A stretch of 64,000 nucleotides of DNA from Cristatella mucedo (lineage: Eukaryota > Bryozoa > Phylactolaemata > Cristatellidae), in the NCBI GenBank assembly GCA_009760855.2, contig WPIO01000241.1:153759-217758 (forward strand). Reading direction: 5' to 3'. The notes under the pieces were generated by a model. That model did no database searches and was not told the origin of the DNA. It was given only the letters and a program-made list of their open reading frames with translations. Positions 26,529-38,338 of the stretch are shown here, in pieces (the stretch's first letter is position 1; every line of letters begins with the position of its first letter). Made by a program: the position numbers and the translations under genes.

Positions 26529-26568
26529 ACGCTCCGATATGCAGATTTCTGGCAGAATAGTGCAGCTC
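26529..26568. other. Inverted junction between Sat-A and Sat-B
   Basis: The last Sat-A monomer breaks off after gctccgatatgcagattt (to 26548). The next bases, ctggcagaatagtgcag, are Sat-B sequence identical to internal Sat-B positions near 28030. No spacer or foreign base separates them. Sat-A on its reverse strand reads GAGTTCGCAGCAGATCGC, and the same 18 bases occur on the + strand in the second half of Sat-B dimers, so the two arrays meet in opposite orientation. The join is partway through a monomer on both sides. Confidence 0.85.
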
Positions 26569-26844
26569 GTTGCTTTAGGCAATCGTATTGGAATAACTCA
26601 TATCGCTTGAGTTTGCAGTAGATCGCTGAAAATAAAGACATCTTGAAACTGCTTCTTACAGCCCGTGAAAACTTGCTGCAGAGTATGGCCATTTGCATTA
26701 AGCCATTCACACTTGACTTACTTATTTTGCATGAGTTCACAGCAGATCGCACAATCTCTAAATACTTTAAATCCACCCGACAAAGACTGCAGTATCTAGC
26801 AGCAGATCGCAGCTCCTTGCTTTAGGCAATCGCACATGAATAAC
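26549..26844 (+). repeat. Partial Sat-B unit at the junction (M5 tail, M6/M8 hybrid)
   Basis: This 296-bp leading fragment starts inside the second half of an M5-like dimer and continues with an M6 first half (gaaaataaagacatcttg, agtatggccatttgc). It then takes an M8-type tail (gacaaagactgcagtatc) before the first complete unit. A private change, gcagtagatcgctg, marks it as an edge copy. Confidence 0.8.
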
Positions 26845-29807
26845 TCATTTCGCTTGAGTTTGCAGAAGATCGCGGAATATAAAGACACCTCGATACCGCT
26901 CCTTATAGCCTGTGATAACTTGCTGCAGAATGGGGTGCCTTGCAATAAGCCATCCCCATTTGAAAAACTCATTTCGCATGAGTTTGCAGCAGATCACACA
27001 ATACCTAGATACTTTAAATCCGCCCGTCGAAGCCTGACGGAGAACGCAGCAGAGTGGAGCTGCTTGCTTGAGGAAATTGCACTTGAATAACTCATTTAGC
27101 TTGTGTTTGCAGCAGATTGCGAAATATAAAGACACGTCGATACTGCTCGTTATAGCCTGCTAAAACTTGCTGCAGAGTGCTGTGCCTTGCATTAAGCCAT
27201 TAGCACTTGAATAACGTATTTTGCATGAATTCGCAGCTGATCGCACAATACGTACGTACTTAAAATAAACTCGACAAATCGTGCAGGAGCTGGCAGAAGA
27301 GTGGAGCTCCTTGCATGAGGCAATCGCACTTGAATAACTCATTTCGTTAGAGTTTGCAGCAGATCGCGAATTATAAAGATACCTCGATACTGCTCCTTAT
27401 GGCCGGCTATGACTTGCTGTAGAGTGAGGCGCTTTGCATTAATGCAGTCGCATTGAATAACTAATTTTGCTTGAGTTTACAGCAGATCACACAATATCTA
27501 GATACTTTAAATCCACCCGACATAGTGTGCCGGAGCTTGCAGCAGATTGCAGCTCCTTGCTTTAAGCAATCGCACTTGAATATCTCATTTCGCTTGTGTT
27601 TCCAGCAGATGGTGGAATTTATAAACACCTCGATACTGCTCCTTATAGTCTGCGATAACTTGCAGCAGAGTGCAGCCCCTTGCAATAAGCCATCCACACT
27701 TGAATAATTCATTTTGCATGAGTTCACAGCAGATCGCCGAATATGTAGATACTTCAAATCAACCCGTCGGAGCTTGCAGTAGCTGGCAGCAGAGTGCAGG
27801 GCCTTGCTTGAGGCAATTGCACTTAAATAACTTATTTCGCATTAGTCTGCAGACGATCGCAGAATATAGAGACGACTCGATACTGCTCCTTATAGTCTGC
27901 GATAACTTGCAGCAGAGTGCAGCCCCTTGCAATAAGCCATCCACACTTGAATACTTAATTTGGCATGAGTTCGCAGCAGATACCACAATATCTAGATACT
28001 TTGAATCCATCCGACGAAGCATGCAGGAGCTGGCAGAATAGTGCAGCTCGTTGCTTTAGGCAATCGTATTGGAATAACTCATATCGCTTGAGTTTGCAGC
28101 AGATCGCTGAAAATAAAGACACCTTGAAACTGCTCCTTATAGCCTGTGAAAACTTGCTGCAGAGTATGGCCATTTGCATTAAGCCATTCACACTTGACTT
28201 ACTTATTTTGTATGAATTCACAGCAAATCGCACAATATCTAAATACTTTAAATCGTTCCGTCGGAGCGTGCAGTATCTGGCAGCAGAATGCAGGGCCTTC
28301 TTTAGGAAATCGCACTGAAATAACTCATTTCGCTTGAGTTTGCAGCAGATTGCAGAATATAAAGACACCTCGATACTGCTCGTTCTATTGTATGATAACT
28401 TGCTGCAGAGTGGGGCGCCTTGCAATGTGCCATCCATACTTGAATGCCTCATTTTGTATTAGTTCGCAGCAGATCGCACAATATCTAGATACTTTAAATC
28501 CACCCGATAAAGCCAGCAGTATCTTGCAGCAGATAGCAGCTCCTTGCTTTAGGCAAAGGCACTGAAATAACTCATTTCGCTTGAGTTTGCAGGAGATCGC
28601 GGAATATAAAGACACCTCGATACAGTTCCTTTTAGCCTGCGATAACTTGCTGCTGCGTACAGTGCCTTCCAGTAAGCCATTCTCACTTGAATGCCTCATT
28701 TTGTATTAGTTCGCAGCAGATCGCACAATATCTAGATACTTTGATTCCACCAGACAAAGACTGCAGTATCTAGCAGCAGATCCCAGCTCCTTGCTTTAGG
28801 CAATCGCACATGAATAACTCATGTCGCTTGAGTTTGCAGAAGATCGCGGAATATAAAGACACGTCGATACTGCTCGTTATAGCCTGCAAAAACTTGCTGC
28901 AGCGTGCGGCGCCTTGCATTAAGACATTAGCACTTGAATAACTCATTTTGCATTTGAGTTCGCAGGAGATCGCACACTATCTAGATACTTTAAATCATCC
29001 CGTCGGAGCTTGAAGGAGCTAACAGCTAAGTGCAGCTCCTTGCTTTAGGCAATCGCATTTAAAGAACTCATTTCGCTTAAGTTTGCAGCAGATCGCTGAA
29101 AATAAAGACATCTTGAAACTGCTCCTTATAGCCTGTGAAAACTTGCTGCAGAGTATGGCCATTTGCATTAAGCCATTCACACTTGACTTACTTATTTTGC
29201 ATGAGTTCACAGCAGATCGCACAATATCTAAATACTTTAAATCGTTCCGTCGGAGCGTGCAGTATCTGGCAGCAGAATGCAGGGCCTTCTTTAGGAAATC
29301 GCACTGAAATAACTCATTTCGCTTGAGTTAGCAGCGGATTGCAGAATATGAAGACACCTCGATACTGCTCGTTCTATTGCATGATAACTTGCTGCAGAGT
29401 GGGGCGCCTTGCAATGTGCCATCCATACTTGAATGCCTCATTTTGTATTAGTTCGCAGCAGATCGCACAATATCTAGATACTTTAAATCCACCCGATAAA
29501 GCCTGCAGTATCTTGCAGCAGATTGCAGCTCCTTGCTTTTGGCAATCGCACTGAAATAACTCATTTCGCTTGAGTTTGCAGGAGATCGCTGAATATAAAG
29601 ACACCTCGATACAGTTCCTTTTAGCCTGCGATAACTTGCTGCTGAGTGCAGTGCCTTCCAGTAAGCCATTCACAATTGAATGCCTAATTTTGCATGAGTT
29701 CGCAGCAGATCGCACAATATCTAGATACTTTAAATCCACCCGACAAAGACTGCAGTATCTAGCAGCAGATCGCAGCTCCTTGCTTTAGGCAATCGCACAT
29801 GAATAAC
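26845..29807 (+). repeat. Sat-B unit 1: 12 dimers (M1-M8, hybrid, M6-M8)
   Basis: The unit is 2,963 bp, twelve dimers. After a full M1-M8 series comes a hybrid dimer near 28815-29060 (M1 start, M2 middle, tail catcccgtcggagc), then M6-M7-M8 again. It is the most diverged of the units: private changes include cgtacgtacttaaaataaac, gcctgctaaaac, cctgacggagaacgcag and gcagacgatcgcag. This is expected at an array edge. Confidence 0.85.
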
Positions 29808-32522
29808 TCATTTCGCTTGAGTTTGCAGAAGATCGCGGAATATAAAGACACCTCGATACCGCTCCTTATAGCCTGTGATAACTTGCTGCAGAATGGGGTG
29901 CCTTGCAATAAGCCATCCCCATTTGAATAACTCATTTCGCATGAGTTTGCAGCAGATCACACAATACCTAGATACTTTAAATCCACCCGTCGAAGCCTGA
30001 AGGAGAATGCAGCAGAGTGGAGCTGCTTGCTTGAGGTAATCGCACTTGAATAACTCATTTAGCTTGTGTTTGCAGCAGATCGCGAAATATAAAGACACGT
30101 CGATACTGCTCGTTATAGCCTGCAAAAACTTGCTGCAGAGTGCTGTGCCTTGCATTAAGCCATTAGCACTTGAATAACGTATTTTGCATGAATTCGCAGC
30201 TGATCGCACAATACGTAGATACTTTAAATAAACTCGACAAATCGTGCAGGAGCTGGCAGAAGAGTGGAGCTCCTTGCATGAGGCAATCGCACTTGAATAA
30301 CTCATTTCGTTAGAGTTTGCAGCAGATCGCGAATTATAAAGATACCTCGATACTGCTCCTTATGGCCGGCTATGACTTGCTGTAGAGTGAGGCGCTTTGC
30401 ATTAATCCAGTCGCATTGAATAACTCATTTTGCTTGAGTTCACAGCAGATCACACAATATCTAGATACTTTAAATCCACCCGACATAGTGTGCCGGAGCT
30501 TGCAGCAGATTGCAGCTCCTTGCTTTAAGCAATCGCACTTGAATATCTCATTTCGCTTGTGTTTCCAGCAGATGGTGGAATTTATAAACACCTCGATACT
30601 GCTCCTTATAGTCTGCGATAACTTGCAGCAGAGTGCAGCCCCTTGCAATAAACCATCCACACTTGAATAATTCATTTTGCATGAGTTCACAGCAGATCGC
30701 CGAATATGTAGATACTTTAAATCAACCCGTCGGAGCGTGCAGTAGCTGGCATCAGAGTGCAGGGCCTTGCTTGAGGCAATTGCACTTGAATAACTTATTT
30801 CGCATTAGTTTGCAGCAGATCGCAGAATATAGAGACGACTCGATACTGCTCCTTATAGTCTGCGATAACTTGCAGCAGAGTGCAGCCCCTTGCAATAAGC
30901 CATCCACACTTGAATAATTCATTTTGCATGAGTTCGCAGCAGATCGCACAATATCTAGATACTTTGAATCCATCCGACGAAGCATGCAGGAGCTGGCAGA
31001 ATAGTTCAGCTCGTTGCTTTAGGCAATCGTATTGGAATAAATCATATCGCTTGAGTTTGCAGCAGATCGCTGAAAATAAAGACACCTTGAAACTGCTCCT
31101 TATAGCCTGTGAAAACTTGCTGCAGAGTATGGCCATTTGCATTAAGCCATTCACACTTGACTTACTTATTTTGCATGAGTTCACAGCAGATCGCACAATC
31201 TCTAAATACTTTAAATCGTTCCGTCGGAGCATGCAGTATCTTGCAGCAGAATGCAGGGCCTTCTTTAGGAAATCGCACGGAAATAGCTCATTTCGCTTGA
31301 GTTTGCAGCAGATTGCAGAATATAAAGACACCTCGATACTGCTCGTTCTAGCGAGTGATAACTTGCTGCAGAGTAGGGCGCCTTGCAATAAGCCATCCAC
31401 ACTTGAATAACTCATTTTGTATTAGTTCCCAGCAGATCGCACAATACCTAGATACTTTAAATCCACCCGATAAAGCCAGCAGTATCTTGCAGCAGATTGC
31501 AGCTCCTTGCTTTAGGCAATGGCACTGAAATAACTCATTTCGCTTGAGTTTGCAGGAGATCGCGGAATATAAAGACACCTCGATACAGCTCCTTTTAGCC
31601 TGCGATACCTTGCTGCTGAGTGCACTGCCTTGCAGTAAGCCATTCAGACTTGCATGCCTCATTTTGCATGAGTTCGCAGCAGATCGCACAATATCTAGAT
31701 ACTTTAAATCATCCCGTCGGAGCGTGAAGGAGCTAACAGCTAAGTGCAGCTCCTTGCTTTAGGCAATCGCATTTGAAGAACTCATTTCGCTTAAGTTTGC
31801 AGCAGATCGCTGAAAATAAAGACATCTTGAAACTGCTTCTTATAGCCTGTGAAAACTTGCTGCAGAGTATGGCCATTTGCATTAAGCCATTCACACTTGA
31901 CTTACTTATTTTGCATGAGTTCACAGCAGATCGCACAATATCTAAATACTTTAAATAGTTCCGTCGGAGCGTGCAGTATCTGGCAGCAGAATGCAGGGCC
32001 TTCTTTAGGAAATCGCACTGAAATAACTCATTTCGCTTGAGTTAGCAGCGGATTGCAGAATATAAAGACACCTCGATACTGCTCGTTCTAGTGTATGATA
32101 ACTTGCTGCAGAGTGGGGCGCCTTGCAATGTGCCATCCATACTTGAATGCCTCATTTTGTATTAGTTCGCAGCAGATCGCACAATATCTAGATACTTTTA
32201 AATCCACCCGATAAAGCCTGCAGTATCTTGCAGCAGATTGCAGCTCATTGCTTTAGGCAATCGCACTGAAAAAACTCATTTCGCTTGAGTTTGCAGGAGA
32301 TCGCGGAATAGAAAAACACCTCGATACAGTTCCTTTTAGCCTGCGATAACTTGCTGCTGAGTGCAGTGCCTTCCAGTAAACCATTCACACTTGAATGCCT
32401 AATTTTGCATGAGTTCGCAGCAGATCGCACAATATCTAGATACTTTAAATCCACCCGACAAAGACTGCAGTATCTAGCAGCAGATCGCAGCTCCTTGCTT
32501 TAGGCAATCGCACATGAATAAC
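29808..32522 (+). repeat. Sat-B unit 2: 11 dimers (M1-M8 + M6-M8)
   Basis: The unit is 2,715 bp, eleven dimers: the full M1-M8 series followed by an extra M6-M7-M8 block. The first M8 has a tail (catcccgtcggagcgtgaagg) of the kind that otherwise ends M5, which marks the crossover leading back into M6. Confidence 0.85.
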
Positions 32523-33756
32523 TCATTTCGCTTGAGTTTGCAGAAGATCGCGGAATATAAAGACACCTCGATACCGCTCCTTATAGCCTGTGATAACTTG
32601 CTGCAGAATGGGGTGCCTTGCAATAAGCCATCCCCATTTGAATAACTCATTTCGCATGAGTTTGCAGCAGATCACACAATACCTAGATACTTTAAATCCA
32701 CCCGTCGAAGCCTGAAGAAGAATGCAGCAGAGTGGAGCTGCTTGCTTGAGGTAATCGCACTTGAATAACTCATTTAGCTTGTGTTTGCAGCAGATCGCGA
32801 AATATAAAGACACGTCGATACTGCTCGTTATAGCCTGCAAAAACTTGCTGCAGAGTGCTGTGCCTTGCATTAAGCCATTAGCACTTGAATAACGTATTTT
32901 GCATGAATTCGCAGCTGATCGCACAATACGTAGATACTTTAAATAAACTCGACAAATCGTGCAGGAGCTGGCAGAAGAGTGGAGCTCCTTGCATGAGGCA
33001 ATCGCACTTGAATAACTCATTTCGTTAGAGTTTGCAGCAGATCGCGAATTATAAAGATACCTCGATACTGCTCCTTATGGCCGGCTATGACTTGCTGTAG
33101 AGTGAGGCGCTTTGCATTAATCCAGTCGCATTGAATAACTCATTTTGCTTGAGTTCACAGCAGATCACACAATATCTAGATACTTTAAATCCACCCGACA
33201 TAGTGTGCCGGAGCTTGCAGCAGATTGCAGCTCCTTGCTTTAAGCAATCGCACTTGAATATCTCATTTCGCTTGTGTTTCCAGCAGATGGTGGATTTTAT
33301 AAACACCTCGATACTGCTCCTTATAGTCTGCGATAACTTGCAGCAGAGTGCATCCCCTTGCAATTAACCATCCACACTTGAATAATTCATTTTGCATGAG
33401 TTCACAGCAGCTCGCCGAATATGTAGATACTTTAAATCAACCCGTCGGAGCGTGCCGTAGCTGGCATCAGAGTGCAGGGCCATGCTTGAGGCAATTGCAC
33501 TTGAATAACTTATTTCGCATTAGTTTGCAGCACATCGCAAAATATAGAGACGACTCGATACAGCTCCTTTTAGCCTGTGATACCTTGCTGCTAAGTGCAC
33601 TGCCTTGCAGTAAGCCATTCAGACTTGCATGCCTCATTTTGCATGAGTTCGCAGCAGATCGCACAATATCTAGATACTTTAAATCCACCCGACAAAGACT
33701 GCAGTATCTAGCAGCAGATCGCAGCTCCTTGCTTTAGGCAATCGCACATGAATAAC
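32523..33756 (+). repeat. Sat-B unit 3: 5 dimers (M1-M4, M5/M8 hybrid)
   Basis: The unit is 1,234 bp, five dimers, the shortest complete unit. M1-M4 are followed by a dimer that starts as M5 (tatagagacgactcgata) and ends as M8 (gacaaagactgcagtatc). M6 and M7 are absent, so three dimers were lost in register relative to the canonical unit. Confidence 0.85.
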
Positions 33757-36470
33757 TCATTTCGCTTGAGTTTGCAGAAGATCGCGGAATATAAAGACAC
33801 CTCGATACCGCTCCTTATAGCCTGTGATAACTTGCTGCAGAATGGGGTGCCTCTCAATAAGCCATCCCCATTTGAATAACTCATTTCGCATGAGTTTGCA
33901 GCAGATCACACAATACCTAGATACTTTAAATCCACCCGTCGAAGCCTGAAGGAGAATGCAGCAGAGTGGAGCTGCTTGCTTGAGGTAATCGCACTTGAAT
34001 AACTCATTTAGCTTGTGTTTGCAGCAGATCGCGAAATATAAAGACACGTCGATACTGCTCGTTATAGCCTGCAAAAACTTGCTGCAGAGTGCTGTGCCTT
34101 GCATTAAGCCATTAGCACTTGAATAACGTATTTTGCATGAATTCGCAGCTGATCGCACAATACGTAGATACTTTAAATAAACTCGACAAATCGTGCAGGA
34201 GCTGGCAGAAGAGTGGAGCTCCTTGCATGAGGCATTCGCACTTGAATAACTCATTTCGTTAGAATTTGCAGCAGATAGCAAATTATAAAGATACGGCGAT
34301 ACTGCTCCTTATGGCCGGCTATGACTTGCTGTAGAGTGAGGCGCTTTGCATTAATCCAGTCGCATTGAATAACTCATTTTGCTTGAGTTCACAGCAGATC
34401 ACACAATATCTAGATACTTTAAATCCACCCGACATAGTGTGCCGGAGCTTGCAGCAGATTGCAGCTCCTTGCTTTAAGCAATCGCAATTGAATATCTCAT
34501 TTCGCTTGTGTTTCCAGCAGATGGTGGAATTTATAAACACCTCGATACTGCTCCTTATAGTCTGCGATAACTTGCAGCAGAGTGCATCCCCTTGCAATTA
34601 ACCATCCACACTTGAATAATTCATTTTGCATGAGTTCACAGCAGCTCGCCGAATATGTAGATACTTTAAATCAACCCGTCGGAGCGTGCCGTAGCTGGCA
34701 TCAGAGTGCAGGGCCATGCTTGAGGCAATTGCACTTGAATAACTTATTTCGCATTAGTTTGCAGCACATCGCAAAATATAGAGACGACTCGATACAGCTC
34801 CTTTTAGCCTGTGATACCTTGCTGCTAAGTGCACTGCCTTGCAGTAAGCCATTCAGACTTGCATGCCTCATTTTGCATGGGTTCGCAGCAGATCGCACAA
34901 TATCTAGATACTTTACATCATCCCGTCAGAGCGTGAAGGAGCTAACAGCTAAGTGCAGCTCCTTGCTTTAGGCAATCGCATTTGAAGTACTCATTTCGCT
35001 TAAGTTTGCAGCAGATCGCTGAAAATAAAGACATCTTGAAACTGCTTCTTATAGCCTGTGAAAACTTGCTGCAGAGTATGGCCATTTGCATTAAGCCATT
35101 CACACTTGACTTACTTATTTTGCATGAGTTCACAGCAGATCGCACAATATCTAAATACTTTAAATAGTTCCGTCGGAGAGTGTAGTATCTGGCAGCAGAA
35201 TGCAGGGCCTTCTTTAGGTAATCGCACTAAAATAACTCATTTCGCTTGAGTTAGCAGCGAATTGCAGATAATAAAGACACCTCGATACTGCTCGTTCTAG
35301 TGTATGATAACTTGCTGCAGAGTGGGGCGCCTTGCAATGTGCCATCCATACTTGAATGCCTCATTTTGTATTAGTTCGCAGCAGATCGCACAATATCTAG
35401 ATACTTTAAATCCACCCGATAAAGCCTGCAGTATCTTGCAGCAGATTGCAGCTCATTGCTTTAGGCAATCGCACTGAAAAAACTCATTTCGCTTGAGTTT
35501 GCAGGAGACCGCGGAATAGAAAGACACCTCGATAAAGTTCCTTTTAGCCTGCGATACCTTGCTGCTGAGTGCACTGCCTTGCAGTAAGCCATTCATACTT
35601 GCATGCCTCATTTTGCATGAGTTCGCAGCAGATCGCACAATATCTAGATACTTTAAATCATCCCGTCGGAGCGTGAAGGAGCTAACAGCTAAGTGCAGCT
35701 CCTTGCTTTAGGCAATCGCATTTGAAGAACTCATTTCGCTTAAGTTTGCAGCAGATCGCTGAAAATAAAGACATCTTGAAACTGCTTCTTATAGCCTGTG
35801 AAAACTTGCTGCAGAGTATGGCCATTTGCATTAAGCCATTCACACTTGACTTACTTATTTTGCATGAGTTCACAGCAGATCGCACAATATCTAAATACTT
35901 TAAATAGTTCCGTCGGAGCGTGCAGTATCTGGCAGCAGAATGCAGGGCCTTCTTTAGGAAATCGCACTGAAATAACTCATTTCGCTTGAGTTAGCAGCGG
36001 ATTGCAGAATATAAAGACACCTCGATACTGCTCGTTCTAGTGTATGATAACTTGCTGCAGAGTGGGGCGCCTTGCAATGTGCCATCCATACTTGAATGCC
36101 TCATTTTGTATTAGTTCGCAGCAGATCGCACAATATCTAGATACTTTAAATCCACCCGATAAAGCCTGCAGTATCTTGCAGCAGATTGCAGCTCATTGCA
36201 TTAGGCAATCGCACTGAAAAAACTCATTTCGCTTGAGTCTGCAGGAGATCGCGGAATAGAAAAACACCTCGATACAGTTCCTTTTAGCCTGCGATAACTT
36301 GCTGCTGAGTGCAGTGCCTTCCAGTAAACCATTCACACTTGAATGCCTAATTTTGCATGAGTTCGCAGCAGATCGCACAATATCTAGATACTTTAAATCC
36401 ACCCGACAAAGACTGCAGTATCTAGCAGCAGATCGCAGCTCCTTGCTTTAGGCAATCGCACATGAATAAC
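33757..36470 (+). repeat. Sat-B unit 4: 11 dimers (M1-M8 + M6-M8)
   Basis: The unit is 2,714 bp with the same composition as unit 2. Private variants include cagatagcaaattataaag in M3, cggagagtgtagtatctgg and cagataataaagac in the first M6-M7, and gagaccgcgg in the first M8. Confidence 0.85.
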
Positions 36471-37564
36471 TCATTTCGCTTGAGTTTGCAGAAGATCGCG
36501 GAATATAAAGACACCTCGATACCGCTCCTTATAGCCTGTGATAACTTGCTGCAGAATGGGGTGGCTCTCAATAAGCCATCCCCATTTGAATAACTCATTT
36601 CGCATGAGTTTGCAGCAGATCACACAATACCTAGATACTTTAAATCCACCCGTCGAAGCCTGAAGGAGAATGCAGCAGAGTGGAGCTGCTTGCTTGAGGT
36701 AATCGCACTTGAATAACTCATTTAGCTTGTGTTTGCAGCAGATCGCGAAATATAAAGACATGTCGATACTGCTCGTTATAGCCTGCAAAAACTTGCTGCA
36801 GAGTGCTGTGCCTTGCATTAAGCCATTAGCACTTGAATAACGTATTTTGCATGAATTCGCAGCTGATCGCACAATACGTAGATACTTTAAATAAACCCGA
36901 CAAATCGTGCAGGAGCTGCCAGAAGAGTGGAGCTCCTTGCATGAGGCAATCGCACTTGAATAACTCATTTCGTTAGAGTTTGCAGCAGATCGCGAATTAT
37001 AAAGATACCTCGATACTGCTCCTTATGGCCGGCTATGACTTGCTGTAGAGTGAGGCGCTTTGCATTAATCCAGTCGCATTGAATAACTCATTTTGCTTGA
37101 GTTCACAGCAGATCACACAATATCTAGATACTTTAAATCCACCCGACATAGTGTGCCGGAGCTTGCAGCAGATTGCAGCTCCTTGCTTTAAGCAATCGCA
37201 CTTGAATATCTCATTTCGCTTGTGTTTCCAGCAGATGGTGGAATTTATAAACACCTCGATACTGCTCCTTATAGTCTGCGATAACTTGCAGCAGAGTGCA
37301 GCCCCTTGCAATAAACCATCCACACTTGAATAATTCATTTTGCATGATTTCAAAGCAAATCGCCGAATATGTACATACTTTAAATCAACCCGTCGGAGCG
37401 TGCAGTAGCTGGCATCAGAGTGCAGGGCCTTGCTTGAGGCAATTGCACTTGAATAACTTATTTCGCATTAGTTTGCAGCAGGTCGCAGAATATAGAGACG
37501 ACTCGATACTGCTCCTTATAGTCTGCGATAACTTGCAGCAGAGTGCAGCCCCTTGCAATAAGCC

Positions 37565-37576
37565 ATCCACACTTGA
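37565..37576 (+). repeat. Target-site duplication, left copy
   Basis: The 12-bp sequence atccacacttga borders the LINE on the left and is repeated exactly at 38577-38588. It belongs to the ordinary Sat-B M5 dimer: the uninterrupted form ccatccacacttgaataatt is seen near 30900. A perfect duplication of this length is the usual mark of target-primed reverse transcription. Confidence 0.92.
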
Positions 37577-37579
37577 TCA

Positions 37580-38338
37580 TGGATGGCAGCAAATTTTCTA
37601 AAACTAAACGATGATAAAACTAACTTACTAGTTATGGGCAAACCTAGTGTTATTCAGAAATTGGAAAGGCTGACTTTCAAAATTGGCTCTGCCAGCATAT
37701 CTCCAGTTGCATCAGCTCGAAATCTAGGTGTCATATTCCAAAGCGACCTCTCGTTAGACGACCACATCAGCTCCACAGTCAAATCAGCCTATTTTCAGCT
37801 TCATAACATTGCTAAAATTAGGGCTTGTTTAGATAAGGATACCACGTCCAAGTTGGTCCATGCATTCGTGACATCTCGCCTCGACTTCTGCAACTCACTG
37901 CTTACTGGTCTACCAGCATGTGCGATCAGGCGATTGCAGCTGGTGCAAAACTCTGCAGCTAGGCTTGTCTGTCGTGAGCGTCGCAGTTGCCACATTACTC
38001 CACTTCTCGCCGACCTGCACTGGTTACCAGTCAAGCAACGGATTGACTTCAAGGTTTTGTCGCTCACTTTTAGGTCTCTTCATTCTATGGCTCCAGCCTA
38101 TCTTTCAGAGATACTACCCCATCAGGCAAAGCATCGTACCACTCGCTTTTCGGAATCCAACAGTCTAGAAATACCTCGTACAAACCTTAAATCCTTTGGA
38201 GACCGTGCATTTAGCTCGTATGCTCCCACAGCCTGGAACTCCCTCCCGACCTGCATCAGAACATCCCCTGACCTGACCACATTTAAAAGAAACTTAAAAA
38301 CATACCTATTTAGGACAGCATTTAGTGGGTCTTTGTGA
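37580..38338 (+). pseudogene. LINE reverse transcriptase, C-terminal fragment (5'-truncated)
   Basis: The fragment is open from the element's 5' end (Ser-Trp codons at 37577-37582, then ATG at 37583) to a TGA at 38336-38338, giving 251 residues from the ATG. That ATG is an internal codon of the parent frame, not a true start: the motif WMAANFLKLNDDKT is the conserved segment just after the YxDD catalytic box in CR1/L2 enzymes. Further family motifs follow in order: NLGVIFQSDLSLDDHI (about residues 47-62), TSRLDFCNSLLTGLP (about 111-125), LQLVQNSAARLV (about 132-143), HITPLLADLHWLPVKQRIDF (about 150-169), APTAWNSLP (about 219-227) and FKRNLKTYLFRTAF (near the C-terminus). The catalytic palm is missing, so the product cannot be an active reverse transcriptase. 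It is a dead fragment with no evidence of expression. Confidence 0.88.

Larger units (their letters stand above)
1..26548 (+). repeat. Sat-A: 124-bp tandem satellite array (about 214 monomers)
   Basis: Landmarks such as gtgcgaaatgctttaaac recur every 124 bp from the first base to 26548, always in the same orientation. Each monomer contains, in order, gtgcgaaacgtgttattt, a second gtgcgaaa 20 bp further on, a ctttaaac or ctcaaaac box, gcagcactctgctgccagc, cacgctccgacatgcag, tttctacatattccgcg and gatctgctgcgaactc. Monomers differ by scattered substitutions and by 1-4 bp indels; no unrelated sequence interrupts them. A consensus monomer carries ten CpG dinucleotides. Because 124 is not a multiple of 3, a reading frame shifts by one base per monomer, so the array cannot encode a repeat protein, although stop-free stretches are common. 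The array continues past the left window edge. Function is not shown by sequence; a centromeric, pericentromeric or other heterochromatic role is inference. Confidence 0.97.
12200..26548 (+). repeat. Sat-A zone 2: monomers mostly of the ctcaaaac type
   Basis: From about 12.2 kb the box after gtgcgaaatg is mostly ctcaaaacaagg, with the ctttaaac form in the minority. Minor variants cluster here too: tattcgagtgcgaaatg and tattcaagtgcgaaatg in place of tatttacgtgcgaaatg, the caagggg form, and attcagcg in place of attccgcg. The zone ends at the junction with Sat-B. The last ~600 bp hold unusual small indels (near 26060, 26241, 26466 and 26491). Confidence 0.75.

Noticed and set aside
1-26548. CRISPR-like array of direct repeats
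   Set aside because: Monomers abut with no unique spacers, the unit is 124 bp, and the context is eukaryotic satellite.
29808-30305. A 165-residue reverse-strand frame repeated unchanged in at least nine Sat-B units
   Set aside because: It spans four ~124-bp monomers of the M1-M2 modules. Its conservation equals the near-identity of the DNA in those units, including non-coding neighbours, so it reflects homogenisation. The copy in unit 1 is broken by a stop, and no coding signature is seen.
37583-37585. ATG at 37583 as a genuine start codon
   Set aside because: It is the internal methionine of a conserved WM motif in the parent enzyme. The frame is open upstream to the truncation point, and satellite sequence lies beyond.
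37801-38067. Reverse-strand open frame inside the LINE
   Set aside because: It is the shadow of the + strand reverse-transcriptase frame, which carries the recognisable motifs.
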